Notes: generated by a model from the letters alone, not told the origin. Positions 21,833-29,797 are shown, counted from the first letter of the stretch. The stretch is DNA of 64,000 nt from Nocardioides sp. QY071 (GCF_029961765.1 NZ_CP124681.1:4836001-4900000); one strand, 5' to 3'. Numbers and translations are program-made.

Positions 21833-23698
21833 TCAGAACGCGGCCTCGTCGAGGTCCATCACGTCCAGGCCGGTGGCCTGGGCGATCTTGAGCTCGGCCG
21901 AGAGGCGCGGCAGGTTGAGCTGCGCGAACCACTGGGCCGCGGCGACCTTGCCCTCGTAGTAGGCCTGGTCGCTGCCGGCGCCGGCGTCGAGCTTGGCGAG
22001 CGCGACCTCGGCGCCGCGGAGCAGCAGCCAGGCGCAGACCACGTCACCGAGCGCCATCAGCAGGCGCGTGGTGTTGAGGCCCACCTTGTAGATGTTCTTG
22101 ATCTCGTCCTGGGCGGACATGAGGTCGTTGATCATCAGGCCGACCATGGCCTCGGCGTCGGCGAGCGCGGTCGCGAGGAGCTCACGCTCGTTCTTGAGGC
22201 GGCCGTTGCCGGCCTCGGCCTCGATGAACGCCTTGATCTCGCCGGCGATGTGGCCCAGCGCCTTGCCCTGGTCCTTGACGATCTTGCGGAAGAAGAAGTC
22301 CTGGCCCTGGATCGCGGTGGTGCCCTCGTAGAGGGTGTCGATCTTGGCGTCGCGGACGTACTGCTCGATCGGGTACTCCTGCAGGAAGCCCGAACCGCCG
22401 AAGGTCTGCAGCGACTCGGTGCCGAGCAGGACCCACGAGCGCTCCGAGCCGTAGCCCTTGACGATCGGGAGCAGCAGGTCGTTGACGGCCTCGGCGAGCT
22501 CGTCGCGCTCACCGGCGGCCTTGGCGAGCTGGACCTTGTCCTGCCAGGTGGCGGTGAACACGACCAGCGAGCGCATCGCCTCGGCGAACGACTTCTGGGT
22601 CATCAGCGAGCGGCGTACGTCGGGGTGGTGGGTGATCGTCACCCGCGGCGCGGCCTTGTCGGCGGACTGGGTGAGGTCGGAGCCCTGCACCCGCTCCTTG
22701 GCGTAGTCGAGCGCGTTGAGGTAGCCGGTCGACAGGGTCGCGATGGCCTTGGTGCCGACCATCATGCGGGCGTTCTCGATGACGTCGAACATCTGGCGGA
22801 TGCCGTCGTGCACCTCGCCGAGCAGCCAGCCCTGGGCGGGCTCGCCGCCGCCGACCTGCGGGTCGCCGAAGGTGAGCTCGCAGGTGTTGGACACCTTGAT
22901 GCCCATCTTGTGCTCGACGTTGGTGACGTAGACGCCGTTGCGCTCGCCGGTCAGCTCGCCGGTCTGGTGGTCGAAGTGGTACTTCGGCACCAGGAACAGG
23001 CTCAGGCCCTTGGTGCCCGGGCCGCCCACGCCCTCGACGCCCTTCGGGCGGGCGAGGACCAGGTGCATGATGTTCTCCTGCAGGTCCGACTCGGCGCTGG
23101 TGATGAAGCGCTTGACGCCGGAGATGTTCCAGGAGCCGTCCTCGTTGGGCGTCGCGAAGGTCTTGCCGGCACCCACGTCGGAGCCCGCGTCGGGCTCGGT
23201 CAGCACCATGGTGGCGCCCCACAGGCGCTCGACCATGATCTCGGCGATGCGGATGTCACGGGCGACGCCGTTGGCGTTCTTGAAGACGACCGAGCCCATC
23301 GACGGGCCGGTGCAGTACATCCAGATGGGCGCGTGCGCGCCGAGCACCATCTCGCCGGACGCCCACACCAGCGACGGCGGCGCGGTGGTGCCGCCGATCT
23401 CCTCGGGCAGGCCCAGGCCCCAGAAGCCGGACTCCATCCAGGTGTCGTACGACTTCTTGAACGACGCCGGGACGGGCGCGGTGTTCGTCGTCGGGTCGAA
23501 CACCGGCGGGTTCCGGTCGGAGTCGACGAACGACGCCGCCAGGTCCTCACGCGCGATGCGCTCGACCTCGGAGAGGATCTCGCGCGCGGTGTCGGCGTCC
23601 ATCTCCTCGTAGAGGCCGGTGCCGAGGTACTCCTGCACGTTGAAGAGCTCGAAGAGGTTGAACTCGATGTCGCGCAGGTTGCTCTTGTAGTGGCTCAC
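21833..23698 (-). CDS. fadE5: Acyl-CoA dehydrogenase, FadE5-like
   Basis: 621 residues. The GTG at 23698 was chosen because the protein then begins SHYKSNLRDIEFNLFEL, the same opening as mycobacterial FadE5. Long-form acyl-CoA dehydrogenase (about 610 aa): MVLTEPDAGSDVGAGKTFA is the FAD/substrate block, HKMGIKVSNTCELTFGDPQ follows, the C-terminal dehydrogenase domain has LYEGTTAIQGQDFFFRK with the catalytic Glu region, and a helical AidB/FadE5-type C-terminal extension ends the protein. It oxidises fatty acyl-CoA in the cytoplasm and hands electrons to ETF, consistent with an EtfD gene in this window. A GTTAC-type palindrome lies 66 bases upstream. Confidence 0.93.
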   Translation of the reverse strand: MSHYKSNLRDIEFNLFELFNVQEYLGTGLYEEMDADTAREILSEVERIAREDLAASFVDSDRNPPVFDPTTNTAPVPASFKKSYDTWMESGFWGLGLPEEIGGTTAPPSLVWASGEMVLGAHAPIWMYCTGPSMGSVVFKNANGVARDIRIAEIMVERLWGATMVLTEPDAGSDVGAGKTFATPNEDGSWNISGVKRFITSAESDLQENIMHLVLARPKGVEGVGGPGTKGLSLFLVPKYHFDHQTGELTGERNGVYVTNVEHKMGIKVSNTCELTFGDPQVGGGEPAQGWLLGEVHDGIRQMFDVIENARMMVGTKAIATLSTGYLNALDYAKERVQGSDLTQSADKAAPRVTITHHPDVRRSLMTQKSFAEAMRSLVVFTATWQDKVQLAKAAGERDELAEAVNDLLLPIVKGYGSERSWVLLGTESLQTFGGSGFLQEYPIEQYVRDAKIDTLYEGTTAIQGQDFFFRKIVKDQGKALGHIAGEIKAFIEAEAGNGRLKNERELLATALADAEAMVGLMINDLMSAQDEIKNIYKVGLNTTRLLMALGDVVCAWLLLRGAEVALAKLDAGAGSDQAYYEGKVAAAQWFAQLNLPRLSAELKIAQATGLDVMDLDEAAF

Positions 23699-23763
23699 AG
23701 TTCCCACCGTTTCCAGTTTCCAGGGATTCACGGAGTGGCTTCGCGGTGCTCGTCATGAGCACT

Positions 23764-23779
23764 GCTACTCACCAGTAAC
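23764..23779. promoter_or_regulatory. GTTAC-type palindromic operator upstream of the FadE gene
   Basis: Read on the minus strand the site is GTTACTGGTGAGTAGC, matching the core before the enoyl-CoA hydratase (GTTACCTGCGGGTAGC) at 11 of 16 positions including GTTAC and GTAGC. It lies 66 bases before the FadE start and 113 bases before the divergent Rrf2 gene, so it could serve either promoter. Confidence 0.6.
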
Positions 23780-23891
23780 TTCATGATACGGGGGGTGCTA
23801 GCTGCGGGCAAGCACCGGGTCGGCGTCCTGGCTCACACCCGACGGGCGCTATGTCGACTGAATCGATCGAGCAATCTGACACACTGGCCCC

Positions 23892-24350
23892 ATGCGCGTC
23901 TCCGCCAAGTCCGACTACGCACTGCGGGCCCTGATCGCCATGGCGAGCAGGTCCGACGGGCGAGCCGTGAGCGCGGAGGAGCTCGGACGCCTCCAGGACA
24001 TCCCCCACGGCTTCCTCCAGGCGATCCTCGCCGACCTGCGCCGCTCCGGCATCGTGATGTCCCAGCGCGGCCAGTCCGGCGGCTGGAGGATGGCCCGTGA
24101 GGCCACCACCGTCTCGGTCGCAGACGTGATCCGCGCCGTCGACGGCCCGCTCGTCTCCGTCTACGGCCTGCGCCCCGAGGCGGTCAACTACAACGAGGCC
24201 GCCGAGGTCCTCCAGCACGTCTGGATCGCCGCCCGTCGCGCCCTGCGCGAGGTCTTCGAGGACGTGTCCATCCAGCAGCTCGCGGACGGCCACCTCCCCG
24301 ATGCGGTCACCAGCCGTACGGCGGACGACGACGCCTGGGCGCCGCACTGA
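23892..24350 (+). CDS. Rrf2-family transcriptional regulator
   Basis: 152 residues from an ATG at 23892. The N-terminal winged helix shows the Rrf2 pattern: MRVSAKSDYALRALIAMASR, then LGRLQDIPHGFLQAILADLR and the wing VMSQRGQSGGWRMAREA, followed by VSVADVIRAVDGPLVSVYG. The Cys cluster that binds Fe-S in IscR, NsrR or RsrR is absent; no Cys is present at all. It therefore probably senses something other than through a cluster, as in the CymR group. Divergent from the FadE gene with 193 bp between, an arrangement that suggests local regulation (inference). Confidence 0.88.
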   Translation: MRVSAKSDYALRALIAMASRSDGRAVSAEELGRLQDIPHGFLQAILADLRRSGIVMSQRGQSGGWRMAREATTVSVADVIRAVDGPLVSVYGLRPEAVNYNEAAEVLQHVWIAARRALREVFEDVSIQQLADGHLPDAVTSRTADDDAWAPH

Positions 24351-24353
24351 GCC

Positions 24354-24629
24354 GTTTGGCTCGCTTCGCTCGCATGTCGCGCCGCCTTTTGGCGCCGTTT
24401 CTTCCTCCCCCGCTCGCTCGTTCCTCGCTCCCTCCTCCGTCCAGAAACGGCGGGCGGCGCGACGAGACTCACCGAACGTGATGCCTGAGCGCATCAGACG
24501 CGGCTGAAGTGCTTCTCGTCGGGCGCGCCGCGTTGCCTGGACGGAGCGCATCGAGCGCCAGCGAGCGCAGCGGAGGAAGGCAACGCGCAAAAGCGCGCCC
24601 GACATGCGCGAGCGAAGCGAGCGCCAAAC
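24354..24629. repeat. Non-coding block of nested inverted repeats (gap 24351-24671)
   Basis: This is the only gene-free gap above 300 bases. Outer arms: GTTTGGCTCGCTTCGCTCGC at 24354-24373 and its imperfect complement ending GCGAGCGCCAAAC at 24629, about 26 paired bases. Inside: GCCGTTTCT at 24394-24402 with AGAAACGGC at 24443-24451; a GGCGCGACGAGA-type arm near 24457-24468 with TCTCGTCGGGCGCG near 24513-24526; and GCGTTGCCT at 24530-24538 with AGGCAACGC at 24578-24586. No open frame with coding character was found. It could fold into a branched RNA or be a non-autonomous mobile element. Confidence 0.75.
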
Positions 24630-24671
24630 CAACACCGCGAGTCGATCACGAGACGCACCAACTCCGAGACC

Positions 24672-25340
24672 TCACGCCGCGCTGCTCAACCTCCGCTTGA
24701 GCTTGCGCCGCTTGCGGTCCAGTTCCTCGAGCCGCACCTCCAGTGACGCATTGCGTCGAGCCAGCCGCTCGACCTCACGCAACGCCTCCGGGAGCGTCTG
24801 CAGCGTGGCGGACGCGCCGGGGAGCCGGTCGAGGCCGAGGGACGCCGTACCGAACCCGACGAGCCTGCCGAAGGCCTTCCAGACCTGGCCGGGCTCGAGG
24901 CCGTCGGTCTCGAGGACGTGGAGGCGCTCGGGCTTGCGGCAGGCGGTCTGCCACCGGGCGAGGGCGGCGGACTCGTCGTCGAGGCCCGTGGTGAGCACGA
25001 CGTTGACCTGGTAGCCGGCGAGGGCGTCGACGAGGAGAGCGACCTGCTCGGCGGTGGCGGTCGCGAGGAGGGGCTGGCTGAACACGACGTCGCAGCGGGA
25101 CTTGCGGGCGCGGCGCACCAGGCGCGTCCACTGGCCCTCGACGTCGGCGCGCTTGAGGCCCCAGTCCTTGTGGGAGCGGGTGATCTCGACGGCGGCACGG
25201 AAGCTCTCCGCGCTCGACCGGGCGAGGGAGGCGACGCCGAGCTCGACGAGTGCCGCATGGTGGTGGGCGAGGGCCGGCTCGACGACGTCACCCGCGCCGG
25301 GCATGCCCACGTGGATCCAGGCCTTCTGCTTCTTCGCCAT
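24672..25340 (-). CDS. Hypothetical protein with sulfotransferase-like N-terminus and C-terminal coiled coil
   Basis: 222 residues from an ATG at 25340. The start KAWIHVGMPGAGDVVEPAL resembles the PAPS-binding loop of sulfotransferases (typically IHxGxPKTGTT), but the Lys and the Thr/Ser residues that hold the phosphate are replaced. A second strand-like region VNVVLTTGLDDESAALARWQ and the positions of WKAFGRLVGF are also compatible with that fold. The last 40 residues are a charged heptad-rich helix (LARRNASLEVRLEELDRKRR). I infer a non-catalytic relative; no function is assigned. No partner gene overlaps it. Confidence 0.65.
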   Translation of the reverse strand: MAKKQKAWIHVGMPGAGDVVEPALAHHHAALVELGVASLARSSAESFRAAVEITRSHKDWGLKRADVEGQWTRLVRRARKSRCDVVFSQPLLATATAEQVALLVDALAGYQVNVVLTTGLDDESAALARWQTACRKPERLHVLETDGLEPGQVWKAFGRLVGFGTASLGLDRLPGASATLQTLPEALREVERLARRNASLEVRLEELDRKRRKLKRRLSSAA

Positions 25341-25407
25341 GCTCGCACGGTGACAGGCCCCGGTGAGCGGCCCGTGAACCCGTGGTGACGCACAGCAGTC
25401 CCCCGGG

Positions 25408-25532
25408 CGGTTGTTGAGGAGGTTTGCGAGGGACGAGCAAACCGTCCTCCGGTTGTTGAGGAGGTTTGCGAGGGACGAGCAAACCGTCCTCCGGTTGTTG
25501 AGGAGGTTTGCGAGGGACGAGCAAACCGTCTC
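25408..25532. repeat. Three tandem copies of a 42-base hairpin repeat
   Basis: Copies begin at 25408, 25450 and 25492, each starting CGGTTGTTGAGGAGGTTTGC. Within each copy GAGGAGGTTTGC pairs with GCAAACC(GT)CCTC across the loop GAGGGACGA. The third copy diverges at its end into TCTCGAAAC. The array sits between a gene on the minus strand and a KstR-like box that begins 6 bases after it. Identical copies indicate recent expansion. Confidence 0.9.
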
Positions 25533-25537
25533 GAAAC

Positions 25538-25553
25538 ATAGAACACGTTCTAT
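25538..25553. promoter_or_regulatory. KstR-like operator upstream of the SnoaL-like gene
   Basis: ATAGAACACGTTCTAT has perfect 7-base arms and matches the KstR consensus TnnAACnnGTTnnA in full. KstR is the TetR-family repressor of steroid catabolism in mycobacteria, rhodococci and relatives. The site ends 20 bases before the ATG at 25574, the usual place for such a repressor site. The repressor itself is not in this window. Confidence 0.75.
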
Positions 25554-25573
25554 CTTCGCCCTACGATGGCCAC

Positions 25574-26026
25574 ATGATCACCTCCGACGCGATCGTGTGG
25601 AACGCCCCCAACGACCCGCACCCGGCCCGCGCCGCGTCGCAGCGGTCCTACTCCGCCGTGGCCAAGGGCGACCTGGCCGAGTGGCTGACGGTGTACGCCG
25701 AGGACGCGGTCCTCGAGGACCCGGTCGGGCCGTCGATGTTCGACCCCGAGGGCAAGGGGCACCACGGCCACGCCGGCATCTCCGCGTTCTGGGAGAAGGC
25801 GATCGCGCCGATCGACACCTTCGAGTTCCAGATCAACGACTCGTTCGCCAACCCGGGCAGCAACACCTGCGCCAACATCGGACGGATCAAGACATCCTTC
25901 GCGGACGGCTCGCACACGACGACCGACCTGATCATGGTGTACGTCGTCGACGACGACGGGCGGGTGAGGTCGATGAAGGCGTTCTGGGAGCCGGACCGCA
26001 CGATGGCGAGCTTCACCTCCGCCTGA
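25574..26026 (+). CDS. SnoaL-like/ketosteroid-isomerase-like (NTF2 fold) protein
   Basis: 150 residues from the ATG at 25574. NTF2-like fold: N-terminal helix RAASQRSYSAVAKGDLAEWL, then VYAEDAVLEDPVGPSMFDPE, HAGISAFWEKAIAPIDTFEF, and a terminal MVYVVDDDGRVRSMKAFWEP strand pair. DAVLEDPVG is where steroid delta-isomerases place the catalytic Tyr/Asp region. Together with the KstR-like operator just upstream, a role in steroid or terpenoid breakdown is plausible. SnoaL-like domains have many functions, so the activity stays open. Confidence 0.82.
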   Translation: MITSDAIVWNAPNDPHPARAASQRSYSAVAKGDLAEWLTVYAEDAVLEDPVGPSMFDPEGKGHHGHAGISAFWEKAIAPIDTFEFQINDSFANPGSNTCANIGRIKTSFADGSHTTTDLIMVYVVDDDGRVRSMKAFWEPDRTMASFTSA

Positions 26027-26076
26027 CCCTCCGCCGACCCGTAAATGGGTGGCGCCGGTTCGTAGGGTGGATCGAC

Positions 26077-26568
26077 GTGAGCCCCCTGACCGAGCAACAG
26101 ATCCGCGCCTCCTTCGTGAACTGCTCGAAGGGCGAGGCGAAGCGGCTCAACGTCCCCCGCGACCTGCGCGACCAGCCGTGGGAGGACCTCGAGTTCCTCG
26201 GGTGGCGGGACCCGCAGTCGCGGGTGCGGGGGTACGTCGTGGCGGAGGTCGACGGGTCGCCGTACGGCATCGTGCTCCGCGCGACCGACGGCAGCGCCGG
26301 GGTGCCCCGCAAGAACCTGTGCGCGCTGTGCCTGACGCCGCACGGCTCCGGCGGCGTGGTGCTGATGGTCGCACCGCGCTCCGGCAAGGCCGGGCAGAAC
26401 GGCGACTCCGTCGGCACCTACATCTGCGCCGACCTGCAGTGCTCGCTCTACGTCCGGGGCAAGAGGGTCAGCGACCAGGGCCGACTGCCCGAGTCGCTCA
26501 CCGTCGAGCAGCAGGTCGAGCGGCTGACCGGCAACCTGGCCGCCTTCCTGCGCCGGGTCCGCGGCTGA
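26077..26568 (+). CDS. FBP-domain (FusB-like treble-clef) protein
   Basis: 163 residues from the GTG at 26077. The C-terminal half carries the four-Cys zinc-finger pattern of FBP domains: NLCALCLTPHGSGGVVLMVA and, 35 residues later, YICADLQCSLYVRGK. The N-terminal helices (EQQIRASFVNCSKGEAKRL) and PWEDLEFLGWRDPQ match actinobacterial FBP proteins related to the C-terminal part of FusB/FusC, which bind elongation factor G and rescue it from fusidic acid. Stand-alone actinobacterial members have unproven function. Probably monocistronic. Confidence 0.85.
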   Translation: MSPLTEQQIRASFVNCSKGEAKRLNVPRDLRDQPWEDLEFLGWRDPQSRVRGYVVAEVDGSPYGIVLRATDGSAGVPRKNLCALCLTPHGSGGVVLMVAPRSGKAGQNGDSVGTYICADLQCSLYVRGKRVSDQGRLPESLTVEQQVERLTGNLAAFLRRVRG

Positions 26569-26577
26569 TCGCCCCGC

Positions 26578-27210
26578 TCACTCCGCGATCGCGTCAGCGA
26601 CCCAGGTGACGAGCGGACGCAGCCGACGCCAGTCCTCGCGCACCCGGTCGAGTAGCTCGGCGGTGTGCACGAACGGCTCGAAGCCGTAGGAGCGCATGCC
26701 GAGCACGGTCTTCATCTTGAGCAGCTCGATGCGAGGGTGCTCCTTGTCGTAGCCGCGAGGCACGGTCTTGAGCCGCTCTCCCGCCACCTCGAACCCGCCG
26801 CGCTCGAGGTCGCGCAGGATCCGCTGCAGGACCTTGCCGGTCTTCTCCTCGGCCATCGCCTCGCGCAGGCGGGCGAGATGCGCCCCCGACGCCTCGTAGA
26901 TCCCGCCGCCGACCCGGACACCGGGCGCCGCCACCTCGACGTACCAGCCCGTCGCCGGGCCGACGCCGACGAAGGCGCCCTGATGGGTCTTGTACGGCGT
27001 CTTGTCCTTCGCGAACCGCACGTCGCGGTAAGGCCGGAACACCTTCGCGGCGCCGAACTCCTGGCCCAACGCGTCGGTCAGGGCGACCATCGGCGCCTTC
27101 ACGCTGTCGGTGTAGACGGCCTTGTTGGCCTCCCAGAAGGACTTCGTGTTGTCGACCTCGAGGTCGTCGTAGAAGTCGAGCGCCGCGACGGGAAAGCCGG
27201 TGAAGTCCAC
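26578..27210 (-). CDS. DUF2461 family protein
   Basis: 210 residues from the GTG at 27210. Family blocks: FYDDLEVDNTKSFWEANKAV, VFRPYRDVRFAKDKTPYKTH, GWYVEVAAPGVRVGGGIYEA, and LKTVPRGYDKEHPRIELLKM. This is a near-full-length DUF2461 protein (usual length 200-230). Cytoplasmic; function unknown. Its start lies one base past the stop of the upstream DUF3592 gene, so the two are translated from one message. Confidence 0.92.
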   Translation of the reverse strand: MDFTGFPVAALDFYDDLEVDNTKSFWEANKAVYTDSVKAPMVALTDALGQEFGAAKVFRPYRDVRFAKDKTPYKTHQGAFVGVGPATGWYVEVAAPGVRVGGGIYEASGAHLARLREAMAEEKTGKVLQRILRDLERGGFEVAGERLKTVPRGYDKEHPRIELLKMKTVLGMRSYGFEPFVHTAELLDRVREDWRRLRPLVTWVADAIAE

Positions 27211-27211
27211 G

Positions 27212-27988
27212 TCAGGAGGGTACGACCGGCTCCTCGGTCGCCGCGCGCGGGACCGGCACGTTCCAGCGCAGCGCGTGCACCATCGCGACCACGATGCGCT
27301 TGTCGTCGAGCGGGTCCGCGGGGTCGTACCAGACCGTCGTCCGCTGGCCCTCGACGATCGGCGCGGCGGCGGGGATGGTGACTCGCTGGTGCACGAGGTA
27401 CGACGTGCCGTCGGCCCCGGTGAACCGGAAGGTCGCGGTGGTGATCACGTTCGACGCCTCCTCGAAGTCGTCCGGGTCGAGCCCCGACTCGACGACGGTC
27501 GCCGGTACCGGTGTGCCCTCGGCGATCAGGCGCAGCTCGTCGTGCCAGCGCAGGCGCCGGCGGGTGGCGAGCAGCGAGCCGCCGAGCAGCGCGAGGACGC
27601 CGGCCGTCGCCAGCCCGGCGGCCGCGACGTCGTACCAACCGCCGGCGCCGAGCTCCCGCGTCGCGAGCACCACGCCGGGCGCGGAGCACAGGAGCAGCAG
27701 GCCGGCGCTGTGCCAGCTGCTCAGGGCGAGCGGGAAGCGGTCCATCATGAACAGCCAGCCGATGGCGCCGATCGCGGCGATGACCAGGCCGCCGATGGTG
27801 CCGGCTGCGGCGGCGTCCAGGGCGACGTACGCCGGCGGCGCGTCGTCGTTCGCGTCGATGATCGTCAGGCCCAGCCCGTAGCCGGCCCAGGCGCTGCCGG
27901 CCGCCATCAGCACGGCCGCGACGACCAGGCCGGTACGCCGCCGAGAGCGGGGGGTGAACCTGAACGGCGGGGGCTCCGAGTGCACCAT
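27212..27988 (-). CDS. DUF3592-like membrane protein
   Basis: 258 residues from an ATG at 27988. Four hydrophobic helices: around residues 20-40 (TGLVVAAVLMAAGSAWAGYG), 62-82 (IGGLVIAAIGAIGWLFMMD), 92-108 and 120-142. The C-terminal half is a soluble beta-rich domain with GTPVPATVVESG, TATFRFTGADGTSYLVHQRV and GQRTTVWYDPADPLD, the usual DUF3592 arrangement (YDPxxP near the end). Coupled to the DUF2461 gene. Function unknown. Confidence 0.8.
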   Translation of the reverse strand: MVHSEPPPFRFTPRSRRRTGLVVAAVLMAAGSAWAGYGLGLTIIDANDDAPPAYVALDAAAAGTIGGLVIAAIGAIGWLFMMDRFPLALSSWHSAGLLLLCSAPGVVLATRELGAGGWYDVAAAGLATAGVLALLGGSLLATRRRLRWHDELRLIAEGTPVPATVVESGLDPDDFEEASNVITTATFRFTGADGTSYLVHQRVTIPAAAPIVEGQRTTVWYDPADPLDDKRIVVAMVHALRWNVPVPRAATEEPVVPS

Positions 27989-28019
27989 GGACACATTCAA
28001 CCCCGACCCGAGGAGTGAC

Positions 28020-28250
28020 ATGGCCAAGAAGCGCTGGACGGACCTCAGCCCCCGCACCCGGAAGGCGATCCTGGTCGGCAGCGCCGTCGACGGTGCGCTC
28101 AAGGCCGCCGCGCTCGCCGATCTCAGGGGACGCGACGAGAGCGAGGTCAACGGGTCGAAGCGGCGGTGGGCGCTCGCGCTGACGTTGGTGAACTCGGCCG
28201 GGGTGCTGCCGGTGGTCTACTTCTTCCGCGGGCGGCGCTCCGCCACGTGA
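28020..28250 (+). CDS. PLD nuclease N-terminal-like small membrane protein
   Basis: 76 residues from an ATG with GAGGAG 5 bases upstream. It has one clear hydrophobic helix, RRWALALTLVNSAGVLPVVY, ending in FFRGRR; this is the WxxxLxxxNxxGxxxYFxxGR end of PLDc_N (cardiolipin synthase N-terminal-like) proteins. The first half (LVGSAVDGALKAAALADL) would form the preceding amphipathic or membrane helix. Divergent from the DUF3592 gene with 31 bases between the starts. Its stop is followed after 15 bases by the end of tRNA-Gly on the other strand. Confidence 0.75.
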   Translation: MAKKRWTDLSPRTRKAILVGSAVDGALKAAALADLRGRDESEVNGSKRRWALALTLVNSAGVLPVVYFFRGRRSAT

Positions 28251-28265
28251 CACGCGCTGGAGCAG

Positions 28266-28341
<76 letters not shown>

Positions 28342-28371
28342 AGGCCCCGGCGAACCGGAGCGATGAGGATG

Positions 28372-29145
28372 CTACCCGATGGGCAGGAAGGTGCTGCGCT
28401 TCGGCTCCACCCCGTCGCCCGACGAGCGGCCGGTGACGCGGCGCTGGACCCAGGGAGCGAGGTGGGTGCGGGCCCACGCGAGGTTGGCGGCGCGCTGCTG
28501 GCGGGCGCTGAGGACCGGGGCCGGGACGGGCGGGATCGGCTGCAGGTCGTGGGCGACACCGAGCGCGTCCAGGGCGGAGATGGCGATCATCTGATGGCCG
28601 ACGGCGTTGAGGTGGAGGCGGTCCTCGTCCATCACCTCCGCGACCTTCCAGCCGCGCATCCGCCACATGTCGACCAGGGTCGCGTCGTGCTTCTCGGCGA
28701 TCTCGCGGACCCACTCGTTGAAGATCGCGGTCCGGCCACGGATCATCTTGATGACCCCGTTGAGGCCGGGGTCGGCAATGGTGAACACCACGACGTGGGC
28801 GCCGCTGGCGGCGAGCCGGCCGATCGCCTCGTCGTACGTCGCCGCGAGGGCGTCGATGTCGACCTTGGGGCGGAGCACGTCGTTGCCACCGCCGTGGATG
28901 CTGACCAGGTCCGGGCCGAGCGCGATGGCGGCGTCGACCTGCTCGTCGATGATCGCGGGGAGCTTGCGGCCGCGGATGGCGAGGTTGGCGTACCCGAAGT
29001 CGACGCCGTCGCGGGCGGCCGCGGCCGCGAGCGCCTCGGCGGTGCGGTCGGCCCATCCGCGCAGGCCGTTGGGGCGCGCCGGGTCGGGGTCACCGACCCC
29101 TTCGGTGAACGAGTCGCCGAGGGCGACGTAGGTGCGTAAGGTCAT
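28372..29145 (-). CDS. SGNH-family hydrolase (cytoplasmic)
   Basis: 257 residues from an ATG at 29145; no signal peptide. SGNH blocks: YVALGDSFTEGVGD (nucleophile Ser), YANLAIRGRKLPAI (Gly block), SIHGGGNDVLRP (GxND) and DRLHLNAVGHQM (DxxH catalytic pair). This matches the actinobacterial SGNH esterase group with a C-terminal extension (RAANLAWARTHLAPWVQRRV), a tail that recurs in Nocardioides- and Streptomyces-type proteins. It probably hydrolyses an ester; substrate unknown. Divergent from dcd with 64 bp between starts. Confidence 0.9.
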   Translation of the reverse strand: MTLRTYVALGDSFTEGVGDPDPARPNGLRGWADRTAEALAAAAARDGVDFGYANLAIRGRKLPAIIDEQVDAAIALGPDLVSIHGGGNDVLRPKVDIDALAATYDEAIGRLAASGAHVVVFTIADPGLNGVIKMIRGRTAIFNEWVREIAEKHDATLVDMWRMRGWKVAEVMDEDRLHLNAVGHQMIAISALDALGVAHDLQPIPPVPAPVLSARQQRAANLAWARTHLAPWVQRRVTGRSSGDGVEPKRSTFLPIG

Positions 29146-29209
29146 CTGAGCATTCTGCGCGCGTGATCGCCGCCACTCACAACCGGCACCGGCCGGTAGG
29201 GTGCGGGGC

Positions 29210-29785
29210 GTGCTGCTCAGCGACCGCGACATCACCGCCGAGATCGACGCCGGACGGATCGCCCTCGAACCCTATGACCCCGGGCTGATGCAGCCGTCGT
29301 CGGTGGACTTCCGCCTGGACCGGTTCTTCCGGGTCTTCGACAACCACAAGTACCCGTCGATCGACCCGGCCGCCGACCAGTCCGACCTGACCCGCATGGT
29401 CGAGCCCGAGGGCGACGAGCCGTTCATCCTGCACCCGGGCGAGTTCGTGCTCGGCTCGACGTACGAGGTCGTCACGCTGCCCGACGACATCGCCGCGCGG
29501 GTCGAGGGCAAGTCCTCGCTGGGCCGCCTCGGGTTGCTCACGCACGCGACCGCCGGCTTCGTCGACCCCGGCTTCTCCGGGCACGTGACGCTCGAGCTGG
29601 CCAATGTCGCGACGCTGCCGATCAAGCTCTACCCGGGGATGAAGATCGGCCAGTTCTGCTTCTTCCGGCTCTCCTCGCCGAGCGATCACCCCTACGGCTC
29701 GGAGAAGTACGGCTCGCGCTACCAGGGCCAGCGCGGCCCGACGCCGTCGCGCTCGTTCCAGAACTTCCACCGGACGCAGATCTGA
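29210..29785 (+). CDS. dcd: dCTP deaminase (probably bifunctional dCTP deaminase/dUTPase)
   Basis: 191 residues from the GTG at 29210, the normal Dcd length. It converts dCTP to dUTP, and in actinobacteria usually on to dUMP, feeding dTMP synthesis. Signature blocks: MLLSDRDI-type start, LMQPSSVDFRLDRFFRVF, ARVEGKSSLGRLGLLTHATA (catalytic Glu/Ser/Arg), FVDPGFSGHVTLELANVA and PYGSEKYGSRYQGQRGPTPS. The sequence is close to the mycobacterial bifunctional enzyme through the whole active site. Not obviously part of an operon; a hairpin repeat follows 13 bases after the stop. Confidence 0.97.
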   Translation: MLLSDRDITAEIDAGRIALEPYDPGLMQPSSVDFRLDRFFRVFDNHKYPSIDPAADQSDLTRMVEPEGDEPFILHPGEFVLGSTYEVVTLPDDIAARVEGKSSLGRLGLLTHATAGFVDPGFSGHVTLELANVATLPIKLYPGMKIGQFCFFRLSSPSDHPYGSEKYGSRYQGQRGPTPSRSFQNFHRTQI

Positions 29786-29797
29786 CTCGTCGGGCGC

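Noticed and set aside
21827..23758. Long plus-strand open frame opposite the FadE5-like gene
   Set aside because: The minus strand matches FadE5 from its first residues; this frame is a codon-bias artefact.
23892..24350. Iron-sulfur-sensing Rrf2 regulator (IscR or NsrR type)
   Set aside because: The protein contains no Cys, so it cannot hold the usual cluster.
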